DNA of 64,000 bases from Byssochlamys sp. IMV 00236 (GCA_001931875.2 MSJH02000840.1:682001-746000), one strand, 5' to 3'. Positions 1 to 13,908 are shown, numbered from the stretch's first letter. Translations and numbers: made by a program. The notes: generated by a model not told the origin, from the sequence alone.

Positions 1-853
1 GCCGCCGCGCTTCTTGCTAAATTCTGCCTGTTCAAACCCCGAGTGAACTGCCTTGAGGCCGTGTAGCCTCTCCTTAATCGCTGGCGATAGGCGGTTGTAT
101 GCCTCAACCTGATCGACGAAGGCGGTATCACCACCCACTTCCGGAGTATCAAGGATATACAAGAAGGTCGTGCCAGGGGGTTGCTGCTCATACGTGACAT
201 CGGAATGCCATCCAACACTGCTGTTTCGGTCCGCGAAGAAGGCATCGATTTCGCTCTTGTCGCCGTAACGGTGTACCAGGTGAATCTCAGGATACCCTTC
301 TGGGGCACCGCTAGTCGGGTGGATGTGATGACGGCCAAAGTAACCTCCAAAGTCCAGTGCCTCTTGGATTGGCAGGTCGGCCAGATCCTGGTCACGGAAG
401 ACAACAACCTTTCGTTGAGCAACGAGCAGAGCGAGCTGGTCCTTGCCAGCCTTAGAGAGCTTGCTCAGCTGAACACCTGTGACTTCGGAGCCGATGGTCG
501 GGGCTAGCTTCTGAATCTTAGACCCTTCAGGCAAGAGGTCTTTGAAGGAAGGATCGGCGTCTTTGCCATGATCAACATGGACAAACGGTTCCAAAGGAGG
601 GTATTTCTCGCCGTGGTCCCAAACAGGGAGGTAGTTAGGGTACTGAGAGGATTAGCTGGATGTATTTCGGAGACTGAGTGTTTCAATGGATTTTTCAATG
701 GACTCTTACACTTGCTGTTGTCTGGCCCCCTTCTTCCTCAATAACTCTCCTGACCTTGGGCTTCTTGTCAGTAGTTTCCGGTGCGGTCTTTACTGGCACC
801 GTAAGTGGTGCCGTCTCCGTATTTTCAGGAAGGTCCGCAACAGAAGGCGCCAT
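1..853 (-). CDS. TauD/TfdA-family alpha-ketoglutarate-dependent dioxygenase (3' end outside window)
   Basis: Exons 853-710 and 642-1, intron 643-709 (GTAAGA...CAG); 262 residues are visible and the C-terminus runs off the left edge. The family uses Fe(II), 2-oxoglutarate and O2 to oxidise taurine or other sulfonates, releasing sulfite; related members act on other small acids. Seen here: an N-terminal tail of about 48 residues, the family's core start (GSEVTGVQLSKL), a VVVFRDQ strand, the GRHHIHP segment and the WHSDVTYE motif carrying the first two iron ligands of the HxD...H facial triad. The last ligand His and the 2-oxoglutarate-binding Arg lie beyond the window. The ATG was chosen because it opens a short exon that splices in phase into the conserved domain. 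The family is clear; substrate (sulfonate, as in yeast JLP1-like enzymes) is inference. Confidence 0.88.
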
Positions 854-2400
854 TCTTGTTTTGTGAAGATGGGAATTTGGATGTCAATTTTGGTTTGGAG
901 ATGAGAAGTGCCACTGGAAGTCTCCAGAGAGATACACCACCCTCTATATAGCACTGCTCTACCATACACCTGATTGAGCATCTCACCTAATTATGCCACA
1001 GTATGGCGTCTAGAATGCCAAGTATATATTGTGCCGTTATAACCGGCGGAGAATAAAAGATGAGCATGCAGTCGTATATCGCGATCATACAAGCAACCCC
1101 GCAATCTAGGTTACGTGCGTACATCGCCCCATCGGCAAACTAGATAAAAATTAATTGGAGGCCAGTAAATATAGAGATACAGACTATAATCACTATCAGT
1201 TTCTACAGGCGATGCGGACATTCAAATGGTTATGGAATTATGTTGGGTCTTTTGTCTACACTGTCCGTGTCTACGTACGAGGCGAAACCCCTCCTGCTCG
1301 AAGCGCGATTACCGTTACGAATGACACCTTTCAAAGTTTTTAATACAATTGGCCGATATGTAGACTGAACATGTGTGGTGAATATCCAATATCATTGAGA
1401 CTTTCGCAGTCTATTTCATGACGTGCTCGGATCCAGGATAGCGTCATGCCACTACTTGTCACCAGCTGGATTCGACTGATATACGGTGTCCTTATCAATA
1501 AAAGTATTGATTATTTGCTGATTGTAGAATCGGAAGCATAATTGAAGGTGGCAATATTTGCTAATGCAACTGAATGCCATAATTATAGGTGGGAATAAGA
1601 GTCACGTACATGCTTGACCTCTAAGCTCTGATGTGTGCTATCTTCAACTTACAGTATTAACTATGTACATGTTCGAAATGGCATCCGATTTGTCGAACAG
1701 AATAGGTAGCATATTCTATCTCATGCAGCCTGATATTGATTACGCCGCCGTGTGGGCGGATCTCCTCGAAATTATTAATATAGAATGATGATTGTAATAT
1801 AGGACCTCGGAACGAACCGAAAATGAATCTATAGCTCCCAGCTCAACTGTTATATGATGGTCCGAGCACGGTTAATGAAGATTTGCACCCTACTACTGAG
1901 GAGTATCTGACAGGTCTTATACTGCCGTAGGTTGCCGCAGGGTCTTAAATTTATTTTGTGCTCTGCGTCCTAAGGTATAATCGTGATATTCTTTTCATTG
2001 AGCATTGTCCTTGCATTTAGAATCTGCTTTCAGGTTCCCGTAGTGCCTTGCAGGTGAGAAAGTGTCTAGAAATCTGATAAACTGTAGTAAAGCCAACCGT
2101 GCTTACCGCTTATAAGGGCTCTGTTACTATAAGTCTCGCGATACAAAGTATGCTTCATCGATCTGTTAGTGCCGGTGGCTTAAATAACTCTAGTAGTACT
2201 AATGATATAAGAATTGGCTTATACTTAGAGTAAAAGCTGCGTTATTTTTTTCATATTGATATTTATCTCTAAAGATAACTAAGAGTATAATTAAGCGTTT
2301 AGCCGAGGCTATCGCATCGCCACAACCAAGTTTCTTGCTTCGAAGGTGCTGCTAAGCCAAGGAGACGAGCTACCTTACTGCTTTTTGCTAGTTTTAAACT
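854..2400. other. Gene-free flank between the dioxygenase and the AT-rich block
   Basis: I see no supported gene here. The first 150 bases presumably hold the promoter and leader of the dioxygenase. Base composition is mixed up to about 2.25 kb and then falls towards AT. The stretch near 2,300-2,400 is still GC-balanced and unmutated in look, marking the edge of the damaged block. Open frames of about 60 codons are present but show no family features. Confidence 0.6.
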
Positions 2401-5400
2401 ACGGTAATACTACTGTTATTCTACAGTAAGAGCCAACTCAAGGTTTAATAAAACTCTATATAATCTAGACTATGGAAAATTCTGCAATATTTAATGCCCT
2501 AGATATAAAAGAGAATCTAAATGTATAAGCTTTTAAATATCTACTTTCTATAATATTAAGAAGCGTTTAATTTATTAAATATATTATAATTTAGGACATT
2601 TTGCAGATTAAATATTTTATTATCTAGTAGTCTAGACCCCGAAAAAATTACTAAATGTTTAAAAAACTAAATATTAATAAACAATTAGTTCTAAAGATAA
2701 TCCGGGCTTTAAATAATTAGACTAGAAAATAATTGATTTTATAAACAATTAATAAAATATAATATAAAGATAATTTTAGATATTTAATAAAGAAGATATT
2801 TTAGAATTAGAATAACTGTTTTTTAATTCTATATAAAAGATATCCTTATATTTTCCTTATAACTTCTACAGTTCTATATATATAGATTAATTATAGTAAT
2901 ATACACGCGTTATTAATAGCTTAGGCATCTATTATTAGATATTATTAAGTATTATCTGTATTATCTTTATATAATTCCCTCTACTTTCTCAGCTATTATA
3001 TTAAAGCTTAAATAATTCTATAGAAAACTAAATTAATTAAGATATATTTAATATATAGGATATAAAAAAAAAGGTAGGAATTTATAGCAGAATTATACTT
3101 TTTTTATATTTTTTTTAGTCTATTTAAATAGGAAATTTTAAAGCTATTTATTAATTATATTAATACTATTATACTTATATATTAGCGCCTGAAAATATTG
3201 CTAAAATATTTAGAGGTATTAAATAAAATAAATTAAAAGAATTTAAGAGTAGTATTTTATAGTCTTTAGATAATCTTAAGATATATTAATAAAGATTTTA
3301 AGTAAGATCTTAAGGTATATTTTTAGAGCTTTTTATAAAGTTATAGAAATATTAATAGAAATATTAGTGCCCTTTAAATAAATATTTAGATATAGCCCTT
3401 AAGCTATAATTAACTTATAAAAAGAAAAATAGCAATATAATATTTTAATAAATATTTAAAAACTAATAAGTTATCTATACTTTTTAAATAATATATTAGC
3501 TTTCTGACTATTATAAATATAGGACTAAAATAAGAGATATAGATATTAAGAGAGCGGGGCAGAGAATAATAAAGGGTATATACTTAATATTTTTATTTTA
3601 AATATTAGCATTATATTTAGAAGAGAAATTTATTTTAGAGACTTATCTTAAGATATTCTAATAAAAGTCCTATAGAATATTCGGATTATAAATATTATTA
3701 ATATCTTATATATAAAGTAAAGAAATTATCTAGGTAATAATAGTCTAGCGTTTCTTATTCTCTTCCTATTCTGATTTTATTTCCTTATCCTATTTATATT
3801 TATTATTATTTTAATTAGAGGCTTATTAATAATATTTAGGTTTATAATTAAAGATAATAGGCAAAAAGTAAATAAGAGCAAGATATTTAGTGTTATAATT
3901 AACTATTATTAGCACTGAGGATATAATAAAGAAGTAAAAAGTTGTGCCTATATATATCTATATCTTTATTACCTTATAACCTATCTCTAGTCTTTATTAT
4001 ATCTAGTATACTAAAATTAATATTATTTAAAGAATATTTTTATTAGTCGCTAGATATAATATTAAGATATATTTAAGGTAAATAGCTTACTTATATAACT
4101 AGGTTATTATTATAATAATTAGATTATAAGTCTGCTATAATAGTAAAATTCTTAAATAAATAATATAGCTATATTTTATAGTAAGAGAAAATTATTATAA
4201 AAAAAAAGGCTAATTAATATAGATTAAATAGAAGAGCAGGAACTTAAAAATAGCAGAGAGTTTAATTAAAACTATAAATAAAGATAGCAGTTAAGTAAAA
4301 GATTATAAAGGCAGTTATAAAGTATATTATATTATTAGGGAGGATAAGTTAAAATAGATAAAGAATAAGATATAATAAATAGAAAATATAATATAATAGA
4401 TAGAGAATAAGATAAGATAAATAGGGGACAGAATATAATAAACAGAGAATAGATAAGATATAATAAAGGGGATAAATAATAAAAGGGAATATTATAGTAA
4501 TAAAAAGAGAAAAAAACTTAATATAATAGTAGCTATAGTTAGTCTAATAATAAACCTGCTTAAATAAGAAAAGATTCTTTTTAAGTAATAAGGTTTATAA
4601 GATATATATTTATATAATATTTGTGCTATCTAAAGCCCCCTCTCTTAAGGCTTAATTTTTCCTTATAAAATACTTTAAGGTCTATTCTTATATATAAGGA
4701 GGAATAGAATAAAGATATATCTAGTCTAAATACTAATATATTAAAATTAATAAATTTAAAAAAAATCTAAAAAAATCTAAAAAATCTAAATAAATAAGAA
4801 TAAAAAATAGAAAAGAAAAATATAAGATATTAAAAAAATTATCTTATCTTTCTCTTTAATTAGTTTTTTTTTAAATATATATATAGTAAGAATTATTAGT
4901 CTATATTAAAAGAATTTAATCTCTTATAAATAATATAATAATCTATCTTCTTCTATTTTTAGCTCTGAAATTATATTATATTCTATCTTAACTAATACTA
5001 GGATTATATAAAACTATCTTAAACAGATAGCTGGCAAGCCTATAATTTTATATAAGCTTATATTAATATTATAAATAGGGAGTAAAAGGATAGAATTAAT
5101 TCTATATAACTGCTATAAGATAGGAGTAAGATAAATAAAAACTTATCTTTCTTCAGGTATTAGCTTATAAATAAATATACCCCTAATTTTACTTATCTTT
5201 AACTTACTATATTTAATATAGTCGCCCTATTATAGAGTAAAGTATTAAGTTTTCTTTTTATAAGAGTTATATTAATATACTATATAAAAGAAACTAATAG
5301 AATTAAATATTAAGTGCTAATATTTGCTATTAAGAATTAGAAAAAATCTTATTAATAGAGAAAACTTATTTTATAATATTATTAAATTAGGATTAAGCTA

Positions 5401-8400
5401 GGTATAAATATTAATTTTTTTAAATAGTCTTAAGTATAAGTATATTATAAAAGCTAAAGAAATAGGTCTATTATTTTAAGTATTAAAAGGCGACTAAGAA
5501 TTTTAAATTAATCCTTTATTTCTTTTAGTAATATTAAGCTCTAGAGATATAGCTCTTAATAATAAAAACTTTTAATAAATAAGTTAATTAAATTCTTATT
5601 CTCTCTATTTTTATCCTCTTTAGAGTTTAAAAAGCTATTTAATAATTTTAGATACCTTTTAAAGATTAATAAATAACTCTAATAAATATCTTTAATTTAA
5701 TATAATAATAAAGGCTTTTATATAGTATATACTCCTTTAAGAATAAATAATAATATTTAATAAAAACTCTCTTATTATAAGAGTATTTTCTCTATATTAT
5801 AATAATTTATATAATAAATAAGCTATTTATAGAGTTTATTATAAAAACAGTTAGCTTATACTAAAAAAAGAATATTAAGAATAAAATATTTAGAAAAGAA
5901 TATTAAAAAAGAAAATAATATACTAGTATTTATTTTTATCTATAAGTATATTATAATTATTAAAAACTATATATTCCTATGCTTATTTAGTATAATAAAT
6001 GCTAATATATATATTTAGCTACTTCTATATCTTCTAATATTTTTAAGTCTTTTTTATTTTTATCTTAGCAGAGGCTATTATTATTAAGTATAAACTTATT
6101 ATAAATAAAATATCTCTTAAGGGTCTAATAGATTAAAAAAATAAATATTATTTTATTAGCTGTTTTTTAGAAGTAATTACTATAGTTTTAAATAATATTT
6201 AGAATCTCTTCTTAGCTTTAATTATAATCTCTAATAAAGAATTTTAATCTTTTATTATTATATTTCTCTAAGTAAATACTAAATTATTTTTAGCTATTAT
6301 AATAAAAACTCTGACAATTAAATTAATTAGAGACTTTATTAATTAAAATACTAACTAAATAATAGATAAAAATATAAGATTAATTTAATTATAATAGAAA
6401 TAACAGTAGAATAAAAGTAGAATAATAATTAATACTTTTATATACTCTTGTAATTAGTAACTATTAAAATGCTTTAATAGAGATTATAAATAGCTTTAAT
6501 CTATAGAGAATAGAAAGTATTAGAGATATTAAATATATTATTCTTATTCTTTTAAAGAAAGAATTATATTTATTAAAAAAGAGTAAGCTATTTTTAAAAT
6601 ACCTTAATATTCTAAGTAATAGAAATTAGATAGAAAAAAGATTATTAAGTTTAATATTAGGGCAATAGATAATAATAAATTTAGCTTAAATAAGAATTTA
6701 TATTCTTTAAAGAGCTTATTATAAGCAGCCTATATTTTAGATAAAATAGCTCTTTAAATAGTAAAGACTTAAAAATAATACTATTCTAAAAATAATATAT
6801 TAAATCTAAGATTTTTATATTCTATATCTAATATTAAGCAGTTATAATATAATTAAATAGCTATATATTACTTAAAACTAGTATTATCTTATTATTATAG
6901 TATATTACCTAAGAATAAGAGATAAAAGATATTAATTATAACCTCCTTATTCTTCTAATTAAGATATATACTAATTTTTTTATCTAGTGCTATTAGTTAA
7001 GATAAAGATAATATTATATTAAGAAAGTTATTAATATATAGCTTAAATATTATTAGAAATATATTTGCTATTTTTACTCTTTTTAATATAATTAAATTAG
7101 CTAAGATTAAATAGATATTTATTAAGCTGCGGTATATATTTCTATAAAGGCTAAATTTATTAATAAATAATTAGTATAGAATTAAGAGATATTTCTATTT
7201 AAAAAATATCTTTATTAGGTATTCTTAGCTATATATTATAATCTCTAACTCTTCTTAAGGTAGTAATATTATATTTAATAAATAAATAGCAGTTAACAGA
7301 CTATTTATAATATAATATATTATAAATTATCTGTTATATTCTATATTCTGCGCTAATAATCTGTCCTAGAATTAGTAATCTAAGAAGATATCTTTCTCTT
7401 AATTAAGGATATCTCTTTTAAGCAGATACCTATAGGCTTTTTTATATATTATTAGTTTATTTAATGCTATTTCTAGACTAGATCTTATTAATAGTTTCTT
7501 TAATATATTAGATATATATTTATATCTAATTAGATATTATACCTATAATATTATTATACTAGAGTAAAATATATAGTTTATATAGTCCTTGCCAATATAT
7601 TAGACTCTGCTAATATATCTTTCTAGATTTTAATTATATTCGCAAGTAGTATTATTATAGCAATAATATATAATATTAGAAGAGAAAATAAGCTATTTAT
7701 TAGAATAAAATATAAATTCTCTAAAAGTTAATTAAATTAAAGAACTCTATAACTAAGACTTCTATAGTTCTCCTAGTTTATTAATAAAATATACTATCCT
7801 TTAGTAGATTCTTCCTAGAAATATTTTAGAATTAATAAGGCTCTAAACTAGAGAAATTAGGTCCTAATAGTATAATTAATATATTAGTAATACTATAGAT
7901 TATTTTTAAATAAAAGCTAATATTAGTAACTTCTTAAGAATAATAGGGATTTTTTTATAATATAAGGATAAGACTAAAACTTACCTATAGAAGTAGCGCT
8001 TTAATATATTAAATATACTAAGAAGTTATTTAATTAGAATAATATTGTAAAGAGTTTATAGTATTTCTAGAAGAGAAGTATATTAAGATTAAGAGATCTT
8101 TATCTCCTTATACTATAATACTATGAGGAATAAAAAAGGTTTTAGAATATCCTTTAAATAGAACTAATAGACTTTTTTTAAACTATCTTTAGAAATTAGT
8201 ACTATAAAATAAGGGTTATAAAATTCCTTATAGACCCCTTCTATCTTAGTTTCTTTTTTAATTTTAAGCTTATATTCTAGAACTATATCTTATATAGTAG
8301 TAATTATAATATTATTAATATTATTATTAAGCTCTATATTTAGCTATACTAGTTTATAAGTATTATTAAATAGGTTATTAAAAATAGTTTAAGCTATAGT

Positions 8401-11400
8401 AATTATATTTTATAGCTTTATTAGTAAAAGATTTTAAAAGTTCTTTTATAAAATATATTATAGGTACTTTATCCTTTTCTTTATTATTTTTACTATTATC
8501 TACTACTATATCTAGCAGTTTAAACTTAAGCCTTTTTTTAACTAATAGCTATAGTCTAAAAATGCTATTATCTATTAAAGATATATACCCTAGAGATTAT
8601 TTAATATTGCGACTTTATTTAAGATTAATATTAAATAATTAGTAGTACTTAATACTATAGAAATTTAGTTATAATATCTTTAATAACTTAGAGTTAAAAG
8701 ATATAAGAACCTTAGAATCTATAATAATAATATTAAAAAGGCTTAAAATCTTAGATAGATTTTATTAAATAATAGTAGATAATAAAAGATAGTTAGTAAT
8801 AGTAAGTAATAATAGATAATAATAAGTAATAGTAAGTAATAGTAGGTAACTAAAAAAGATTAAAGAAGAAATTAAAAAAAAAATTAGAGAGAACTAAAGA
8901 GAGCTATAGGGGATTATAAAGCATTATAAAGATCTATAAAGTATTAAAAGATTTAAATAATAGCCTATATTAAGTATAGAATAATAGCTAAATAGATATT
9001 AATAATAAAAATAGGTTAGTAATATTATAATAGTAGAATAAAGGGAAGCATTTATTTAATATAAGAGAATATAAAAGTATAAATTAAAGTTATATGCCTT
9101 TTTTAACTTTATAACTTTAAATAATTTATAGCACTTTTAAGTTTAAGTATAAAATAAATAAAGATATATTAACCCCTAACTAATTTCTATTATAAAAAAT
9201 ACTATAAAAATATTAAAAAAAAATAGAAAGAAAAGGACTAGAAATAATAATATAACTTCCCTTAAAAATTTAAATAATAAAATCCTTAATAATTAATTGT
9301 CTTATCTTCTCTTATTCTTCTTAAGATCTTATTTAATTAGCCTATATTCCCCTACTTTTATCTCTCCCCGCCTCCTTATATTTTATATCCTCTATTTTTT
9401 ATCTCTATCTCTATCTTCTGTGCCTATTATTATTTATCTATTATTTTTAAAGTCTTATTTTAAATAAATTATATTAAAGATATACTAAGCAAGGAAACTT
9501 AAAGGCCTTAAGCTTAAGGCTTAAGAAAGAGAATAAGGGTCTATACTTATTATATTAATACTATCTTAACTTTAACCTATTATTAATATTTAAAGGTCTT
9601 AAATATAAAATCCTGCAGTTGCAATTTAAGCTCTATTTATACTACTTATTATATTGAGATTAAATAACTAAATTAACCTATCTCTCCTTAATTATAATCT
9701 CTTATTTAATAAAATATAAACTAAGTCTTTTATACTACTAAATATCTCTATAATAAAAGAGAAATAAAAGTCTTTAAACCCTAGTAAAAATAATAAGTCT
9801 AAATATAGAAAAAGGCTTAAATATATCTAATATAAAGCCGCTAATATATATAAATATCTAGATAAACTAAAAGAAAAAGAACTCTTATATTATATTAGAT
9901 AAATATACCTTATATAGTTTTCTATAGAGGGCCTAAAAGAATTTATCTAGGATATTTATAAGATTAGTAATATTAATTTATATATATTTAGTAATATAAG
10001 AGTCTAAGCTTTAGACTAGGTAAAGTATTAAAAATATTAAACCTTTATTAGAATAAAGGTATATATATAATATTAAACTTTTTCTATTATAGATATAATA
10101 TTAATTTATTAATTAAGATTATATTTAAGAGGAGATTAAGTTTAATTCTGCTAAAAATCCTATAATTAATATATATAATATTAGTAATCTAAAGAATTTA
10201 TATAGCTATTTTATTAGCAGATTTATTTTAGAGAAATAGTATTAAGTTTTTTACTAAACTATAGATATTCTTAACTAAAAAATTATATTTAAATTAAGAT
10301 AATTTTATATTTAGTGTATCTATATCTTACTTAATGCTTATTTTTAATTATATTCTAATACTTTTATAGATATATTCTCTAATCTAGTAGTATAGATTAA
10401 GCTTTTCTTTAATACTAGAGTAAAAAATTACTATTTTAAGATTATATAAAAATAGCAAATTATATTTACTTTCTAAGATATTATAACAATATTTAAAGCC
10501 TATAAAAAAGTTAATAAAGGCGTTTTTAGTAAAAAAAGAACTATTATTAAGAAAAAAATAAGTTAAAATCTTTAAAAATTAATTTAAATTAATAATATTC
10601 TTTATTTTATAGGCAGAATTCTATTTAAAATAACTTAGCCTATTGCAAAGTTCTAATTTTCTAATCTTAAATAATATATAACTGCTCTTAATTATATTGT
10701 AATATAAAGAAGTTAATATAATGTTATAATTAATATTAGTCTTAAGACTTATTTTATTCTGTTTTTATAAGTTTATTGCAGTATATTTAATATTTTAGCA
10801 TATAAATTTAGGTATTTATAAAGCTTTCTCTAATATAAAAAGCTTACTAATAATTTTAAAGGTTTTTTTAAGTAATTATAGAGTATTTTAAAGGGTATTT
10901 TAATAGGTATTTTAATAGGGTATTGTATTTCTATTACTATATTTAATTTAGATATATCTAATTTATTTTTAATATTATTTAGAGGAAAATAGAATACCTA
11001 GTTATAATCCTAGATTTTTATAGTGTATATAGGATTTAAAATATTGTGCTATTAATCTGTAATTATAAATATAAGTAATTAAACTCTTTATAATATTATA
11101 TACCTATATCTCCTTCTATTATTAAAATAAATATACTACTTTTTAATAATAGCTATTATAAGAAATAGTATTAGATTTATTTATATCTTATTTATTAGTT
11201 AAAAGAAGTCTATATAAAGAAGAAAATATACTTCTAAATTTATTAAACTTATTATCTTTATTATTTATATTATTAAGTAAGATCTAAGAAATAAATAATA
11301 AGAGTATAAATAAATTTAATTATAGATCTAGTAATAAGAAGATTTCTAACTATAATAATATATAGGATATTTTAAATGCCTAGTATTAGCAGCAACTATT

Positions 11401-12450
11401 ACTATCTCTATCTTTAAATAATCTTTATATAAATAATAGTCTATAAATATAGTCTTTAGGAAATAAGAGGGTCGCTTATATTAATACTTATTTATTAATA
11501 TTAGTTCTAACTTATATATTATAGTCTGATTTAAAAACTATATTAATTAAAGTTTATAATAATAATTATTATATTTAAAACTATTAGGCAGTAATAGGAA
11601 ATATATAAGATTAAGCTATAAAAATATTGCTTAATACTATTAATATTATAATCTTTAGCTAGATAAAGAGTAGTATTTATAGATATTAATTAAACTTAAA
11701 TAAAAAGATTTTTAAGCTATTCTATCTTTTCTATTATATAAAAAAAGATATTATAATTCTTAAGGTCTATTAGGATATTAATAGCTAAAAAGATATAGTA
11801 TAAATTAGCTATAATTATAAATATTATATATAAGAGTTATCTATTAAATATTTTATATCTAATAAATACTTAAATATTTAGAATAAAAATATCTATTCTA
11901 TAAATAAGACTTTTAAAACTATTTTTTGCCTATTAATAAATCTATTTAACCTTATATAACTTCTCTTAAAGAATATATATTTTATAGAGCTTATATCTTT
12001 CTTAAGATATATTTAATTTATATTCTATATATATTTTATAGGAGCTTAATATTTATTTTATATTTCTTATAAGAAATATCCTTAAAATTCTATATCTTTT
12101 TTATTAAGATATTCTTATTATATTATTATTGCGTTAATATTATATTAAATATATTAAATATATTTTTAACAGATAATTATTTAAATCTTTTAGTATAGAA
12201 AATAGATTATAATAGAATATGCTATAGGCCTGTCTAAAATAGTTTTTATATATTAGAAAGAAGTTTCTTATAAATAAAAGTTTTAAATCCTTAAAAAGGA
12301 ATATATAATGCTGAGCATTTAATCTTTCTAAATATCTATTTTTTAGTTAACATTTAGAATTGCAAACAGTCTAGGAAAACTAGCAGTTTAGTATTTAATA
12401 TAGTTGATTTACTATATTAAAAATTATATACTATTTTTTCACAGTAGAGC
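2400..12450. repeat. ~10-kb RIP-like AT-rich block of degraded transposable elements
   Basis: The sequence is almost entirely A, T and scattered isolated G or C. TpA is extremely common, CpA/TpG and CpG are scarce, and no open frame of useful length survives on either strand. This is the pattern left by repeat-induced point mutation (C to T mainly in CpA), a known ascomycete defence against duplicated DNA. Transitions are so dense that I could not name the original elements. Several stretches read as stop-riddled coding sequence (for example the minus strand around 8.0-8.5 kb and the plus strand around 9.8-10.3 kb), but I found no diagnostic reverse-transcriptase, integrase or transposase motif. 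The block ends sharply on both sides against normal DNA. A second RIP-like block, at the right end of the window, does show copia motifs. Confidence 0.85.
4320..4500. repeat. Degenerate purine-rich short tandem repeat inside the AT block
   Basis: Roughly 25-30-nt units built on AGATAGA/GAGAATAAGATA and AATATAATAAA recur five or six times with substitutions and small length changes. It may be a decayed amino-acid-repeat region of the original element or a simple repeat expanded before mutation. Unit borders are approximate. Confidence 0.45.
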
Positions 12451-12921
12451 CTAAGTTATAGTTATACTACTATGTATTTACTGTAATTTAGTCCCAGCAA
12501 ACCCCCGTAAGGTAAAGTCATAGAGTAATTATTGGAAATAGGTTAGACTTTAGGGGGGGGGTTAAGTTTTATACTTTCGTAGTGTAACTATACTATTTTT
12601 ACATATAGACTTCGATAGCTTTTTGCATGTCGACCAAAAAGAAGCACACCTAGGTGGTCTACCTGGATCTTTAACGGACTTCTAAGCAAACGGGGCAATC
12701 TATATGTCCTTCCCACTCTATATTTGAATTACTTATCTTCAAGTAATGCGTGAAACGATCCCTCGTATTAGAATTATTTGGCTACGCATGAGAGGAGGAC
12801 CCGTTTTGCAATCGTAGCTTATTACTTATTCAAGAGCCAAATAACTCTTTTCTTCTCCGATATTCATACCCTCATAACTCTCATCTCTCTTTATATCCTC
12901 CAGCCCAAATCAACCTCCAAC
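12451..12921. other. Right margin of the AT block and 3' flank of the aldolase gene
   Basis: No gene is seen. The segment contains a 13-nt imperfect inverted repeat (12,458-12,470 and 12,579-12,591; 12 of 13 positions pair) enclosing about 110 bases with a G homopolymer of nine or more bases near 12,552. This may be the terminus of a small transposon or MITE. The base composition returns to normal from about 12,600. Confidence 0.45.
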
Positions 12922-13908
12922 TTACAAACTCTTCTCAATCGTCCCCAATTCCGCCATGACCTCCCTAACAACCTTCTTCGCCGCCTCTGGTGCCTCCTCA
13001 TACGGCGTCCTCGGCTTCAACTTCTCCGCTGCATCCTCAATCCCAGCCTCCTTCGCCGAAAACACCGCAACCGCATACTTCGTCGACGCAATCCCACTTT
13101 TACACGGGCTTTCTGCCAGGGCCGCTTTACGATGAAGGTCTAGCGCCTCTGCCGTCTTGCCCTGTTTATATAAGGAGTAGATATGCGAGATGGTTTTGGG
13201 AAACACGTTCGCGAACGCGGCGATGCAGCCTGCTGAGCCGATAGATAGTCCTCCAAGGAGGAAATCGGACTGGCCGCCGAAAATGGAGAATTGTTCGGGA
13301 GGGAATGTTGCTGAGAGACGGGTGATTTTGCCCACGGAGGCGCAGGTGAGCTTTACGCCGACGACGTTGGAGATTCCTGAGGGGTTGGTAGATGCGGAAT
13401 CGCGGACGATGGCGGTGATTGTGTCGGAATCGATATCTACTCCGTTCGTCACGCCGGGGAAGTTGTAGATTACTACAGGGAGCTCAGCTTTGGCGGCGAT
13501 GTCGGCGAAGAAGCGCTTGATGACAGGAACGGTGGTGGCTTTGCCGAAGTATGCGGGTGGGAGGACGAGGAGGTAATCGGCGCCGGCTTCCTTTGCGTCT
13601 GCTGCCAGTTCGAGCGTCTGCTTGGTCGAGTGCGCGCCTACGCCGGCCATGATGGGGTAGTTAGGGCCGACGGCCTCGCGCGCAGTCGCGATCAGCTGGC
13701 GACGCTCTTCGCGGGTCAAGAGGAAGGCTTCAGCATTGGTGCCCAGGATGACCAGGCCGGTCAGGCCGGAACGAGAGAGGTATGCATAGTATTGTTTTTG
13801 AGAAACCAGGTCGAGAGAATCAGTGTTGTGGTCGAAGAAAGTCACTGCGGGGCACCAGACGCCCGCGGGCGGAACGTGGGGTTGCGGGGATCGCGAGATG
13901 GAGCCCAT
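12922..13908 (-). CDS. DapA-family class I aldolase / lyase (dihydrodipicolinate synthase fold)
   Basis: Intronless, 328 residues from the ATG at 13,908. A longer frame opening upstream at 13,980 exists, but the Ser/Pro-rich MGSISRS start leads straight into the fold. The family forms a Schiff base with pyruvate or a 2-keto-3-deoxy acid in a TIM barrel. Visible motifs: GTNAE at residues 56-60 (the GTxGE carboxylate-binding loop), Y148 in VIYNFPG and the Schiff-base lysine K186 in GVKLTC. Fungi lack the DapA lysine pathway and use these proteins for sugar-acid or hydroxyproline breakdown, such as 2-keto-3-deoxy-L-galactonate aldolase in galacturonate use or 4-hydroxy-2-oxoglutarate aldolase. 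The substrate here cannot be fixed from sequence. The gene sits right beside the RIP-damaged block yet looks intact. Confidence 0.88.
   Translation of the reverse strand: MGSISRSPQPHVPPAGVWCPAVTFFDHNTDSLDLVSQKQYYAYLSRSGLTGLVILGTNAEAFLLTREERRQLIATAREAVGPNYPIMAGVGAHSTKQTLELAADAKEAGADYLLVLPPAYFGKATTVPVIKRFFADIAAKAELPVVIYNFPGVTNGVDIDSDTITAIVRDSASTNPSGISNVVGVKLTCASVGKITRLSATFPPEQFSIFGGQSDFLLGGLSIGSAGCIAAFANVFPKTISHIYSLYKQGKTAEALDLHRKAALAESPCKSGIASTKYAVAVFSAKEAGIEDAAEKLKPRTPYEEAPEAAKKVVREVMAELGTIEKSL

Noticed and set aside
8790..8850. AGTAATAGTA-type short repeats as a CRISPR-like array
   Set aside because: They are low-complexity microsatellite inside RIP-mutated fungal DNA; no spacer-repeat order, and CRISPR is not expected in a eukaryote.
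2400..12450. AT-rich block as a centromere or mitochondrial insertion
   Set aside because: It is only 10 kb with sharp borders and lacks any mitochondrial gene; a transition-type mutation pattern fits RIP better.
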